A DNA stretch of 64,000 nt from Nemophila menziesii (taxonomy: Eukaryota; Streptophyta; Magnoliopsida; Boraginales; Hydrophyllaceae), in assembly GCA_029959085.1 (NCBI GenBank), contig JARWIR010000022.1, forward strand, positions 186,001-250,000, in the 5' to 3' direction. The notes under the pieces were generated by a model. It searched no databases. It was not told where the DNA came from and was given only the letters and a program-made list of their open reading frames with translations. Each line of letters begins with the position of its first letter. Position 1 is the stretch's first letter. Positions 1-10,101 of the stretch are shown piece by piece. The translations under genes and the position numbers were made by a program.

Positions 1-614
1 ATTTTTCAAACAATTTGCAAGAGTTTGAAAGTCTCTTGATTCTTTTCAAAACCAGCGAAAGTATTACGAACTTGACCCATTTCGCCACTTATATTGCAAA
101 AACTTCCACCATCTCTACCTTGAGTGTTTCTAAGAGTGCCAACAAAACCAACATTGTTTTGTGGAAATGGAACCACATTGGTAGTCTCAAATTGACGAGA
201 ACTAAAATTATCGTGTACCTAAATTTCCAAAACTGTATAAAGGGGTGTTAGAAATTTGGTTGAGTTTCATGGGCATAGATTTTTTGGTGGTAAGAAGAAT
301 TGTACCAGAGATGGGTCAAGATTATTAAAGAGTATAGCATGTGATGGTGAAAAAGAAGCAGAATAATAGAATGTTCCTTGTAAAAGAAAATTGGTCAGAT
401 CAACCTTGTTGAAACTGGGTGAAAAAGTTATGCTTTGGTGCTCAAGCATGTCGTTATTGTTAGCAATAAAATTGTTATTATTGTTGTTATTTTTCATGTA
501 CCAATCTACATCATTTGATATACATACAAATTTGTTAATGGTGTTAAAAATTATTAGATAAGAAAAGAATTTGAAAAATCTAAAAAGACGAGCTTGATCA
601 AGAAATTTTATAGA
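1..614 (-). pseudogene. Gene fragment, U0 copy (Asn-rich, TF-like C-terminus)
   Basis: Minus-strand remnant with the Asn run and the residues HQSITFSPSFNKVD. A 7-nt loss near 210 adds a frame break beyond those in other units, and an extra stop lies near 365. The fragment is cut by the window edge on its C-terminal side. Confidence 0.5.
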
Positions 615-944
615 TCACTCTCTATTATTGTCAATAACTATAATTGTAAACATAAATATACCTATTATAAGTCATCCTTATTAAGAATTTAAGTTAGCAA
701 TGAATGTCGTGACTGGCATTAGAATCACTGTATGCAAGTTTTTAATTTAAAATATAATTAATATTATATAATTTATTCTAGTAAAATATAAAAGAATGGT
801 TATAATTATCTAATAAGATAAATGTTGATAAAATACATTATCAAAACAAGAAAATAGAAATGAAATCAAAATGTACTAGTTAGGTTTTTATAATTTCTAA
901 ATTAATTACATTTATGTACCACATAATCTTGGGGTTAGTCTTTC

Positions 945-1034
945 ATCCAATATTGGATGGTCCAATATATAAATAGTTATAATTTGGCCATGCGTCATAA
1001 TATAAATGGAATATTGGTCCATCCAATATTCGAT
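945..1034. repeat. 90-bp inverted repeat, U0
   Basis: Imperfect hairpin: ATCCAATATTGGATGG-type arm, TATA-like TATATAAAT, loop with GGCCATGCGTCATAAT, then the complementary arm. The loop here reads ATTTGGCC rather than the common ATTGGGCC. U7 and U14 share that form, and it is the form copied in inverted orientation in U1, U4, U9 and U10. Confidence 0.8.
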
Positions 1035-2526
1035 TGAAGATTTTTCTCATTATCAGGACCACATTCATTATTTACCTCTAATCATGTCAGTTTGAAATTG
1101 AACTCTAACCTAGCCGCCTTCAAGTATACACATAACATACTAGCACCATCACCTATTATTTGTCTTTGTTCTATTATCTCTCTCAATCTTCTTCTCTCTA
1201 ATCTGGTTTTTCGTATCAAATCTTTTTTGTCCACTATCACTTCATTCATCTTTCATTCTTGTGTACTATTGTTGTTCTCCACTTCCCAAAATTACAACCT
1301 ATTTTTAAACTAAGTGTAACGTGTATTTCAGATAGTTGGACATTACATTTCAAAGAAATAAAAATAAGGTACTTTTATAATATTTAAAAAATTAATTGAT
1401 TAGGTAATTTTACTATTTATTTTTTATTATTATTCATACTTGGTTGTAGAATAATATTACGAAATTTAACTGTTTGATTAATTGAACAAACAAAGAGGGC
1501 AAAAATTAGATTTGTTTAGGAAACATTACTTTTTGCATCTTTATATTTGTGAATATTAGTTGTACATTGTTAGCTTATATATATATATGGATTTTTATTC
1601 ATGAAATTGCTAAATACTTATTCAAATTTTTAACTGTAAATAAGTTAGATTTTATTTTTGTAAGAAATATTTTGGAAATCCTAATTTTGCACCTTTACAA
1701 GTTTATAGTGTTAAATAAATTTTTTAATTATTGTAGATAAACTCTTGGTGGAGCTTTGGAGATTATATCTCTGGTAAGTCCATAAACAATTGTTTAATAG
1801 TAATCATGTTTAGTGAATTAAATATTTCTAAATCCATGATTTTTTTCGAATTTACTGTATACTTTAAAATGTCATGTTTGTCCACTAAACTCTAGTTTAG
1901 CTTTGATTTTGCATTCTAGCATTGAGATCAAAAAAACTTTAGTTTTATTATATCATAAATATTTTTATAAGTATCTTTATAAGTAAAGTCTAATTATATG
2001 GGCTGGTTTACCCAACTCTTGGATAAGGTAAATCAAGAATAATATATATCTGTTCCAGAAATTGCTGGGTTAATGCTAGATAGAGTAAAAAAATGTATAC
2101 CCTTGGATTAATTCGGGTTAACCGTTGGATACCTTCAATTGCATTCGATTTCCTTAGTTTAACTTTGGATTATCCCTATTAATTACATCCATTACCTCCT
2201 GAACTATGAGAAGATTGAGAACTTACCCCCCACTATTTAAAATGGTACATTTTCTGATTTAATTAACATTACCTATTAATTAACAATAGTATATTTGGTA
2301 GTTCCTAATCACCTAAACTTTAAAAACACAAATTTAAAACAAAAATAATAAAGCATCATAGACAAAATCATTCATTGGGAAAACTAGAAAAACCTTAATT
2401 TCAAAAATTCATGTTGCCCATTTTAGTAAACTCTTATGCCCATTAGAAAATCCAAGCTTGTGTAGTTTGGACTTTGCCTCATTAAACGAACCTTAAATTT
2501 TTATATATGTCTTGTTTATTTTTCAG

Positions 2527-3183
2527 GAGGGAACAGTTTGTAGAGTCTACAAGTCTTATTCATTTTTCAAACAATTTGTAAGAGTTTGAAAGTCTCTTGA
2601 TTCTTTTTAAAGCCAGTGAAAGTATTACAAACTTTACCCATTTCGCCACTTATATTGCAAAAACTTCCACCATCGCTAACTTGAGTGTTTCTAAGAGCGC
2701 CACCAAAACCAACATTGTTTTGTGGAAATGGAACCATATTGGTAGTCTCAAATTGACGAGAACTAAAATTATCTGAGATTGTGTACCTAATTTTCCAGAA
2801 CCGTCTAAAGGGGTGTTAGAAATTTGGTTGAGCATCATGGGCATGGTTTTTTGGTGGTAAGAAGAATTGTACCAGAGATGGGTCAAGATTATTAAATAGT
2901 GTAGCTGGTGATAGTGAAAAAGAAGCAGAAGAATCGAATGCTCCTTGTAAAAAAAATTATTCTGATCAACCTTGTTGAAACTAGGTGAAAAAGTTATGCT
3001 TTGGTTCTCAAGCATGTCGTTATTGTTAGCAGTAACATTGTTATTATTGTTGTTATTGTTCATGTACCAATCTACATCATTTGTTGTACATACAAATTTG
3101 TTAATGGTGTTGAAAATTTTTAGATAAGAAAAGAGTTTGAAAGATCTCAAAAGATGAGCTTGATCTAGAAATTTTATAGATCA
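2527..3183 (-). pseudogene. Gene fragment, U1 copy
   Basis: Minus-strand remnant of the transcription-factor-like exon. In this copy the Asn-rich part and the following LNQISNTPLDG part fall in one reading frame of 166 codons (2650-3150), apparently because compensating indels join frames that are split elsewhere. It has no ATG in a plausible context and no DNA-binding domain, so I do not call a gene. Confidence 0.5.
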
Positions 3184-3990
3184 CTCTCCATTATTGTCAA
3201 TAACTATAATTGTAAACATAAATATACCTATTATAAGTCGTCCTTATTAAGAATTTAAGTTAGCAATGAATGTCGTAATTGGGATTAGAATCACTGTATG
3301 TAAGTTTTTAATTTAACATATAATTAATATTATATAATTTATTATAGTAAAATTTAAAAGAATTGTTATAATTAACTAATAAGATAAATGTTGACAAAAT
3401 ACATTATCAAAACAAGAAAATAGAAATGAAATCAAAATGTACTATTTAGTATTTTCTAATTTTTAAATTAATTACATGTATATACCACATAATCCTGGGG
3501 TTAGTATTTCATCCAATATTGGATGGTCCATTATATAAATACTGATAATCAGGACCATATTCATTATTTACCTCTAATCATATTAGTTTCAAATAGAACT
3601 CTAACCTAGCCGCGTTTAAGTATACACATAACATACTAGCACCATTATATATTATTTGTCTTCGTTCTCTTATCTCTCTCAATCTTCTTCTCTCTAATCT
3701 GGTTTTTCGTATCAAATCTTTTTTGTTCACTATCACTTCATTCATCTTTCATTCTTGTGTACTATTATTGTTCTCCACTTCCCAAAATTACAACCTATTT
3801 TTAAACTTTGTGTAACTTGTATTTCAGATAGTTGGACATTACATTTCAAAAAATAAAAATAAGGTACTTTTATAATATTTAAAAAATTAATTGATTGGGT
3901 AATTTTACAATTTATTTTTTTATATTATTGATACTTGGTTGTAGAATAATATTAAGAAAATTAACTGTTTGATTAATTGAACAAACAAAG

Positions 3991-4016
3991 ATTATGACGC
4001 ATGGCCAAATTATCAT
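3991..4016 (-). repeat. Inverted copy of hairpin loop, U1
   Basis: ATTATGACGCATGGCCAAAT and the next few bases are the reverse complement of the hairpin loop (compare about 975-1000). They replace the usual AAAAAGAGGGCAAAAA between GAACAA and TTAGATTTG. Confidence 0.85.
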
Positions 4017-5756
4017 TATTAGATTTGGTTAGGAAACATTACTTTTTGCATCTTTATATTTGTGAATATTAGTTGTACATTGTTAGATTATATATATCTA
4101 TGGATTTTTATTCATAAAATTGCTAAATACTTATTCAAATTTTTAACTGTAAATAATTTAGATTTTATTTTTGTAAGAAATATTTTGGAAATCCTAATTT
4201 TGTATCTTCACAAGTTTATAGTGTTAAATAATTTTTTTCATTATTGTAGATAAAATCTTGGTGGAGCTTTGGAGATTATATCTCAGGTAAGTCCATAAAC
4301 AATTGTTTAATAGTAATCATTTCTAGTGAATTGAATATTTCTAAATCCATGATTTTTTTTTCGAATTTACTGTATACTTTAAAATGTCATGTTTGTCCAC
4401 TTAACTTTAGTTTAGCTGGGATTTTGCATTCTAGCATTGAGATAAAAAAAATTTAGTTTTATTATATCATAAATATTTTTATAAGTTTCTTTATAAGTAG
4501 GGTCTAATTATATGGGCTGGTTTTACCCAACTCTTGGATAAGGTAAATCAAGAATAATATATATCGGTTCCAGAAATTGCTGGGGTAACGCTAGATAGAG
4601 TAAAAAAATGTTTACCCTTGGATTAATTCGGGTTAACCGTTGGATACCTTCAATTGCATTCGATTTCCTTAGTTTAACTTAGGATTATCCCTATTGATCA
4701 ACATTGGCCAAATTTTTTTTACACATGATAGAGTAAAAAAATGGCTTAGAATCTAGAAAAGATGAAGTCATCATTATTCTAATTCATCAATATTATCTTC
4801 AATAAAAGAATAAGATGAAATTAACAATTTATAAACCAATACGAATGTTAAAATTCGATATTTTATGATGCATATACTTCAAAAAAAGTTACAATTCAAA
4901 GTATAAATATTTATACATTACTTAACTTTCCCCAAAAACTATTAAAAATAATTTCCTTTTACTTCATAAACCTTCAAATGCCTAGATTAATGAGGGTCTT
5001 GTTAGTCATCTCGGGTGCTCGGTCAACCTATTCAACCCTATATATTTCTTTTCACACAAAATATGTTAAGTACATAAGTTATTTAGAAGCTTTAGGATTT
5101 AAAAAACTAAGATTCATCATAGACCTTAAAGTTTTACTAATTTAGGGAGTGAACTGCAAACTTGTATGGACGAAAATGCAAAGTGTTGTAGTTTTACAGA
5201 CTGAAATGTAAAGTTTAGTAGCTTCTGGAACTGAAATGCAAAATCTTAGTGGATTGAACCCCAATAAGTGTTACTTATTTTTTATATTATTACGGTTTAG
5301 ATTATAAAATATTATTGATCTCCTATGAATTAGATCCATTACCTCCTGAACTATGAGAAGATTGAGAACTTACCCCCGACCACTGTTTAAAATGGTATTG
5401 GTTACCCCCATTATTTCGTTACCCCTGTTAACGGAAACCGTAAAAAACCGTCGTTAGTTGGTCATGTGCCTGATTTTTTTATTAAAAAAAACAAATTTTC
5501 TGATTTAATTAACAATAGTATATTTGGTAGTTCCTAATCACCTAAACTTTAATAACACAAATATAAAACAAAAATAATGAAACATCATACACAAAATCAT
5601 TGATTGGGAAAACTAGAAGAACCCTAATTTCAAAAATTCATGTTGCCCATTTTAGTAAATTCTTATGCCCATTAGAAAATCCAAGCTTGTGTAATTTGGA
5701 CTTTGCCTCATTTAAACAAACCTTAAATTTTTATATAAGTCTTGTTTATTTTTCAG

Positions 5757-6388
5757 GAGGGAACAGTTCATAGAGTCTACAAGTCTTGTTCATTTTTCAA
5801 ACAAATTGTAAGAGTTCGAAAGTCTCTTGATTCTTTTCAAAGCCAGCGAAGGTATTACAAACTTGACCCATTTTGCCACTTATATTGCAAAAACTTCCAC
5901 CATCGCTACCTTGAGTGATTCTAAGAGCGCCACCAAAACCAACATTGTTTTGTGGAAATGGAACCACATTGGTAGTCTTAAATTGACGAGAACTAAAATT
6001 ATCTGAGATTGTGTACCTAAATTCCAAAACCGTCTAAAGGGGTGTTAGAAATCATGGGCATGGTTTTTTTGGTGGTAAGAAGAATTGTACCAAAGATGGG
6101 TCAAGATTATTAAATAGTGTAGCTGGTGATGCTGAAAAAGAAGCAGAAGAATTGAATGCTCCTTGTAAAAGAAAATTGTTCGGATCAACCTTGTTGAAAC
6201 TAGGTGAAAAAGTTATTGTTAGCAATAACATTGTTATTTTTGTTGTTATTTTTGTTGTTATTTTTCATGTACCAATCTACATCATTTGTTGTACATACAA
6301 ATTTGTTAATGGTGTTGAAAATTATTAGATAAGAAAAGAGTTTGAAATATCTAAAAAGATGAGCTTTATCTAGAAATTTTATAGATCA
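5757..6388 (-). pseudogene. Gene fragment, U2 copy (reference copy)
   Basis: Read on the minus strand, this stretch resembles the C-terminal, low-complexity end of a plant transcription factor: an Asn run, then Ser/Phe-rich SFSPSP-like sequence, then a Gly/Asn-rich tail ending in ETFELLQ and a stop near 5797. The tail (5797-6027) is open, but it lies in a different frame from the Asn-rich part. At least two frame breaks separate them: one at an A-run near 6070 and one near 6004. I see no DNA-binding domain and cannot name the family. Neither an ATG nor upstream exons are present, so this is a captured or duplicated exon fragment, not a gene. Confidence 0.5.
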
Positions 6389-6715
6389 CTCTCCATTATT
6401 GTCAATAACTATAATTGTAAACATAAATATACGTATTATAAGTCGTCCTTATTAAGAATTTAAGTTCGCAATGAATGTCATAATTGGCATTAGAATCACT
6501 GTATGCAAGTTTTTAATTTAAAATATAATTAATATTATATAATTTTTTCTAGTAAAATTTAAAAGAATTGTTATAATTATCTAATAAGATAAATGTTGAC
6601 AAAATACATTATCAGAACAAGAAAACAGAAATGAAATCAAAATGTACTATTTAGGTTTTTCTAATTTCTAAATTAATTATATATATGTACCACATAATCT
6701 TGGGGTTAGACTTTC

Positions 6716-6805
6716 ATCCAATATTGGATGGTCCAATATATAAATACTGATAATTGGGCCATGCGTAATAATATAAATGGAATATTGGTCCATCAAATAT
6801 TCGAT
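6716..6805. repeat. 90-bp inverted repeat, U2
   Basis: Arms at about 6716-6739 and 6780-6805 pair with a few mismatches. The 5' arm is itself palindromic (CCAATATTGG). The loop side holds TATATAAATA and TGGGCC, motifs seen in plant promoters (a TATA box and a site II-like element). About 120 bp further on lies the pyrimidine-rich leader, so the hairpin may be part of a promoter. No target duplication was found that would make it a MITE. Confidence 0.8.
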
Positions 6806-6972
6806 TTAAGATTTTTCTCATTATAGGACCACATTCATTATTTACCTCTAATCATGTCAGTTTCAAATAGAACTCTAACCTAGCCGCGTTTAAGTATACA
6901 CATAACATACTAGCACCATTATCTATTATTTGTCTTCTCTCTTATCTCTCTCAATCTTTTTCTCTCTAATCT
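6735..6972 (+). promoter_or_regulatory. Promoter-like stretch of the unit (U2 example)
   Basis: TATATAAATA near 6738-6748, TGGGCC near 6755, then a strongly pyrimidine-biased CT-rich stretch (about 6933-6972) like the Y patch and 5' leader of plant genes. All full units have it in the same place on the + strand. The TATA motif is about 190 bp from the pyrimidine patch, further than usual. Whether it is transcribed cannot be told from sequence. Confidence 0.35.
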
Positions 6973-7099
6973 GGTTTTTTGTATCAAATCTTTTATGTTC
7001 TCTATCACTTCATTCATCTTTCATTCTTGTGTACTATTGTTGTTCTCCACTTCCCAAAATTACAACCTATTTTTAAACTAAGTTTAACTTGTATTTTAG

Positions 7100-7135
7100 A
7101 TCGTTGGACATTACATTTAAAAAAATAAAAACAAG
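7100..7135 (+). other. Exon-like piece 1 (U2 example)
   Basis: 36 nt between a good acceptor (TTGTATTTTAG) and a donor (CAAG then GTACT). It reads IVGHYI... in the frame that joins to piece 2. Other copies include 1332-1368 in U0, where the piece is 37 nt. I do not recognise the protein. Confidence 0.3.
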
Positions 7136-7502
7136 GTACTATTATAATATTTAAAAAATTAATTGATTGGGTAATTTTACAATTTATTTTTTAATATTAT
7201 TGATACTTGGTTGTAGAATAATATTAAGAAATTTAACTGTTTGATTAATTGAACAAAAAAGAGGGCAAAACTTAGATTTGTTTAGGAAACATTACTTTTT
7301 GCATCTTTATAATTGTGAATATTAGTTGTACATTGTTAGCTTATATATATCTATGGATTTTTATTCATAAAATTGCTAAATACTTATTCAAATTTTTAAC
7401 TGTAAATAAGTTATATTTTATTTTTGTAAGAAATATTTTGGAAATCCTAATTTTGTACCTTCACAAGTTTATAGTGTTAAATAAATTTTTTCATTATTGT
7501 AG

Positions 7503-7539
7503 ATAAACACTTGGTGGAGCTTTGGAGATTATATCTCTG
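7503..7539 (+). other. Exon-like piece 2, 37 nt (U2 example)
   Basis: 37 nt between TTTTTTCATTATTGTAG and GTGAGTC (GTAAGTCC in most units), an almost ideal plant acceptor and donor. Spliced to piece 1 without frame change it would read ...NSWWSFGDYIS in units that carry ATAAACTCTTGG. Copies occur throughout, for example 1737-1773, 4250-4286, 10799-10835 and 63443-63479. It could be a micro-exon from a captured 5' gene end. It could also be chance, since the whole unit is highly conserved between copies. Confidence 0.3.
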
Positions 7540-8420
7540 GTGAGTCTATAAACAATTGTTTAACATTAATCATGTCTAGTGAATTAAATATTTTAAAATC
7601 CATGATTTTTTTTCGAATTTACTGTATACTTTAAAATGTCATGTTTGTCCACTTATCTTTAGTTTAGCTGGGATTTTGCATTCTAGCATTAAGATCAACA
7701 AAACTTCAGTTTTATTATACCATAAATATTTTTATAAGTATCTTTCTAAGTAAAGTCTAATTATATGGGCTGGTTTTACCCAACTCTTAGATAAGGTAAA
7801 TCAAGAATAATATATATTGATTCCAGAAATTGATGGGGTAACGCTAGATAGGGTAAAACAATATTTACTTAGGGATTAATTCGGGTTAACCATTGGATAC
7901 ATTCAATTGCATTCGATTTCCTTAGTTTAATTTCAGAATATCCCTATTGATCAACATTGGCCAAATTTTTTTTACACTTGATAGAGTAAAAAAATTACTT
8001 AGAATCTAGAAAAGATGAAGTCATCATTCTTCTAATTCATCAATATTATCTACTATAAACGAATAAGATGAAATTAAAAATTCATAAACCAATACGAATG
8101 TTAAAATTCGATACTTCATGATTCATATACTTCAAAAAAAGATTACAATTCAAAGTATAAAGATTTATACATTACTTAACTTTCCCCAAAAACTATTAAA
8201 AAAAATTTCCTTTTACTTCATAAACCATAAAAAGCCTAGATTAATTAAGGTCTTGTTAGTCATCTCGGGTGCTCGGTCAACCTATTCAAACCTATATATT
8301 TCTTTTCACACAAAATATGTTAAGTACATATGTTATTTAGAAGCTTTAGGAATTAGAAAACTAAGATTCATCATAGACCTTAAAGTTTTACTAATTTAGG
8401 GAGTGAACTGCAAACATGTA

Positions 8421-8510
8421 GGGACTAAAATGCAAAGTGTTGTAGTTCTAGAGACTGAAATGTAAAGTTTAGTAGCTTCTGGAACTGAAATGCAAAATCT
8501 TAGTGGATTG
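8421..8510 (+). repeat. Three-step minisatellite within the unit (U2 example)
   Basis: Three degenerate copies of about 30 nt: GGGACTAAAATGCAAAGTG, GAGACTGAAATGTAAAGTT, GGAACTGAAATGCAAAATC. Present in every unit except U0, where the region is deleted. No coding sense is apparent. Confidence 0.7.
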
Positions 8511-9026
8511 AACCCCAAGAAGTGTTACTTACTTTTTATATCATTACGGTTTAGATTATAAAATATCATTGATCTCTGATTAATTACATCCATTACCTCC
8601 TAAACTATGAGAAGATTGAGAACTTACCCCCCCTGTTTAAAATGGTACTGGTTCCCCCATTATTAGTTTTCGTGACTCGTTACCCTTGTGAACAGAAACC
8701 GTAAAAAACCGCCGTTAGTTGGTCATGTGCCTGATTTTTTTAATTAAAAAAACAAATTTTCTGATTTAAAAAACATTACCTATTAATTAACAATAGTATA
8801 TTTGGTAGTTCCTAATCACCTAAACTTTAAAAACACAAATTTAAAACAAAAATAATAAAGCATCATACACAAAATCATTCATTGGGAAAACTAGAAGAAC
8901 CCTAATTTCAAAAATTCATGTTGCCCATTTTAGTAAACTCTTATGCCCATTAGAAAATCCAAGCTTGTGTAATTTGGACTTTGCCTCATACCTTAAATTT
9001 TTATATAAGTCTTGTTTATTTTTCAA

Positions 9027-9682
9027 GAGGGAACAGTTCGTTGAGTCTACAAGTCTTGTTCATTTTTCAAACAATTTGTAAGCGTTCGAAAGACTCTTGA
9101 TTCTTTTCAAAGCCAGCGAAATTATTACAAACGTGACCTATTTCGCCACTTATATTGCAAAAAATTCCACCATCGCTAACTTGAGTGTTTCTAAGAGCGC
9201 CACCAAAACCAACATTGTTTTGTGGAGATGGAACCATATTGGTAGTCGCGAATTGACGAGGACTAAAATTATCTAAGATTGTGTACCTAAATTTCCAAAA
9301 CTGTCTAAGGGGTGTTTGAAATTTGGTTGAGCATCATGGCATGGTTTTTTTTGGTGGTAACAAGAATTGTACCAGAGATGGGTCAAGATTATTAAATAGT
9401 GTAGCTGGTGATGGTGAAAAAGAAGCAGACTAATCGAATGCTCCTTGTAAAAGCAAATTGTTCTGATCAACCTTGTTGAAACTGGGTGAAAAAGTTATGC
9501 TTTGGTGCTCAAGCATGTCGTTATTGTTAGCAATAACATTGTTATTATTGTTGTTATTTTTCATGTACCAATCTACATCATTTGTTGTACATACAAATTT
9601 TTTAATGGTGTTTAAAATTATTAGATAAGAAAAGAGTTTGAAAGATCTCAAAAGACTAACTTGATCTAGAAATTTTATAGAT
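9027..9682 (-). pseudogene. Gene fragment, U3 copy
   Basis: Minus-strand remnant with a long Asn run. One G fewer in the A-run neighbourhood (CCATGCCATGATG) puts the join between segments in a different phase from the U2 copy. A stop interrupts the Ser-rich part near 9430. Confidence 0.5.
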
Positions 9683-10011
9683 CACTCTCCATTATTGGCA
9701 ATAACTATAATTGTAAACATACATATACCTATTATAAGTCGTCCTTATTAAGAATTTAAGTTAGCAATGAATGTCGTAATTGGCATTAGAATCACTGTAT
9801 TCAAGTTTTTAATTTAAAATATAATTAATATTATATAATTTATTCTAGTAAAATATAAAAGAATTGTTATAATTATCTAATAAGATAAATGTTGACAAAA
9901 TACATTATCAAAACAAGAAAATAGAAATGAAATCAAAATGTAACATTTAGGTTTTTCTAATTTCTAAATTAATTACATTTATGTACCGCATAGTCTTGGG
10001 GTTAGTCTTTC

Positions 10012-10101
10012 ATCCAATATTGGATGGTCCAATATATAAATACTGATAATTGGGCCATGCTTCATAATATAAATGGAATATTGGTCCATCCAATATTCTA
10101 T
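10012..10101. repeat. 90-bp inverted repeat, U3
   Basis: Same hairpin, with CATGCTTCATAAT in the loop and ATTCTAT at the 3' end (a variant shared by U6, U12 and U13). Confidence 0.8.

Larger units (their letters stand above)
1..2510 (+). repeat. Array unit U0 (partial, deletion variant)
   Basis: First unit of the tandem array, cut at its 5' end by the window edge. It carries the minus-strand gene fragment, the hairpin (945-1034), the leader and the exon-like pieces. Its distal part is shortened twice compared with U2. About 0.64 kb is missing at about 2187, removing the region before the minisatellite and the minisatellite itself. About 0.11 kb is missing at about 2247, just after the C-run. 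A 7-nt TGAGATT is also missing near 210. I see no open gene. Confidence 0.9.
2511..5740 (+). repeat. Array unit U1 (inverted-insert subtype)
   Basis: Full-length unit, 3230 bp. Only the 5' arm of the unit hairpin remains (about 3512-3535); the loop and 3' arm are deleted. A reverse-complement copy of the loop sits about 0.46 kb downstream at 3991-4016. From about 2.65 kb onward it matches U4, about 9.37 kb away. Confidence 0.9.
5741..9010 (+). repeat. Array unit U2 (standard subtype)
   Basis: Full-length unit of 3270 bp with every module present, so I use it as the reference for layout. Order on the + strand: minus-strand gene fragment, hairpin 6716-6805, pyrimidine-rich leader about 6933-6972, exon-like pieces 7100-7135 and 7503-7539, minisatellite 8421-8510, C-run about 8627-8632. 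It is nearly the same as U5 (9385-9388 bp away) and U11. Confidence 0.92.

Noticed and set aside
1549..1740. 63-codon open frame (NISCTLL...FHYCR) that recurs in about two thirds of the units, + strand
   Set aside because: The first codon is GTG, not ATG. The frame runs across the exon-like acceptor TTGTAG, is very AT-rich, and is lost in several units. It is best explained as an open stretch in an intron-like AT-rich region kept by recent copying.
6716..6805. The hairpin as a MITE
   Set aside because: No flanking target duplication is recognisable and no copy without the hairpin shows a clean empty site; kept only as an inverted repeat.
8118..8399. 93-codon frame with a real ATG in U2, U5 and U11, + strand
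   Set aside because: It is shortened or shifted in other units (ATG missing or altered, 4-nt loss in U12 and U13, 9-nt duplication in U3) and resembles no family; there is no sign of selection.
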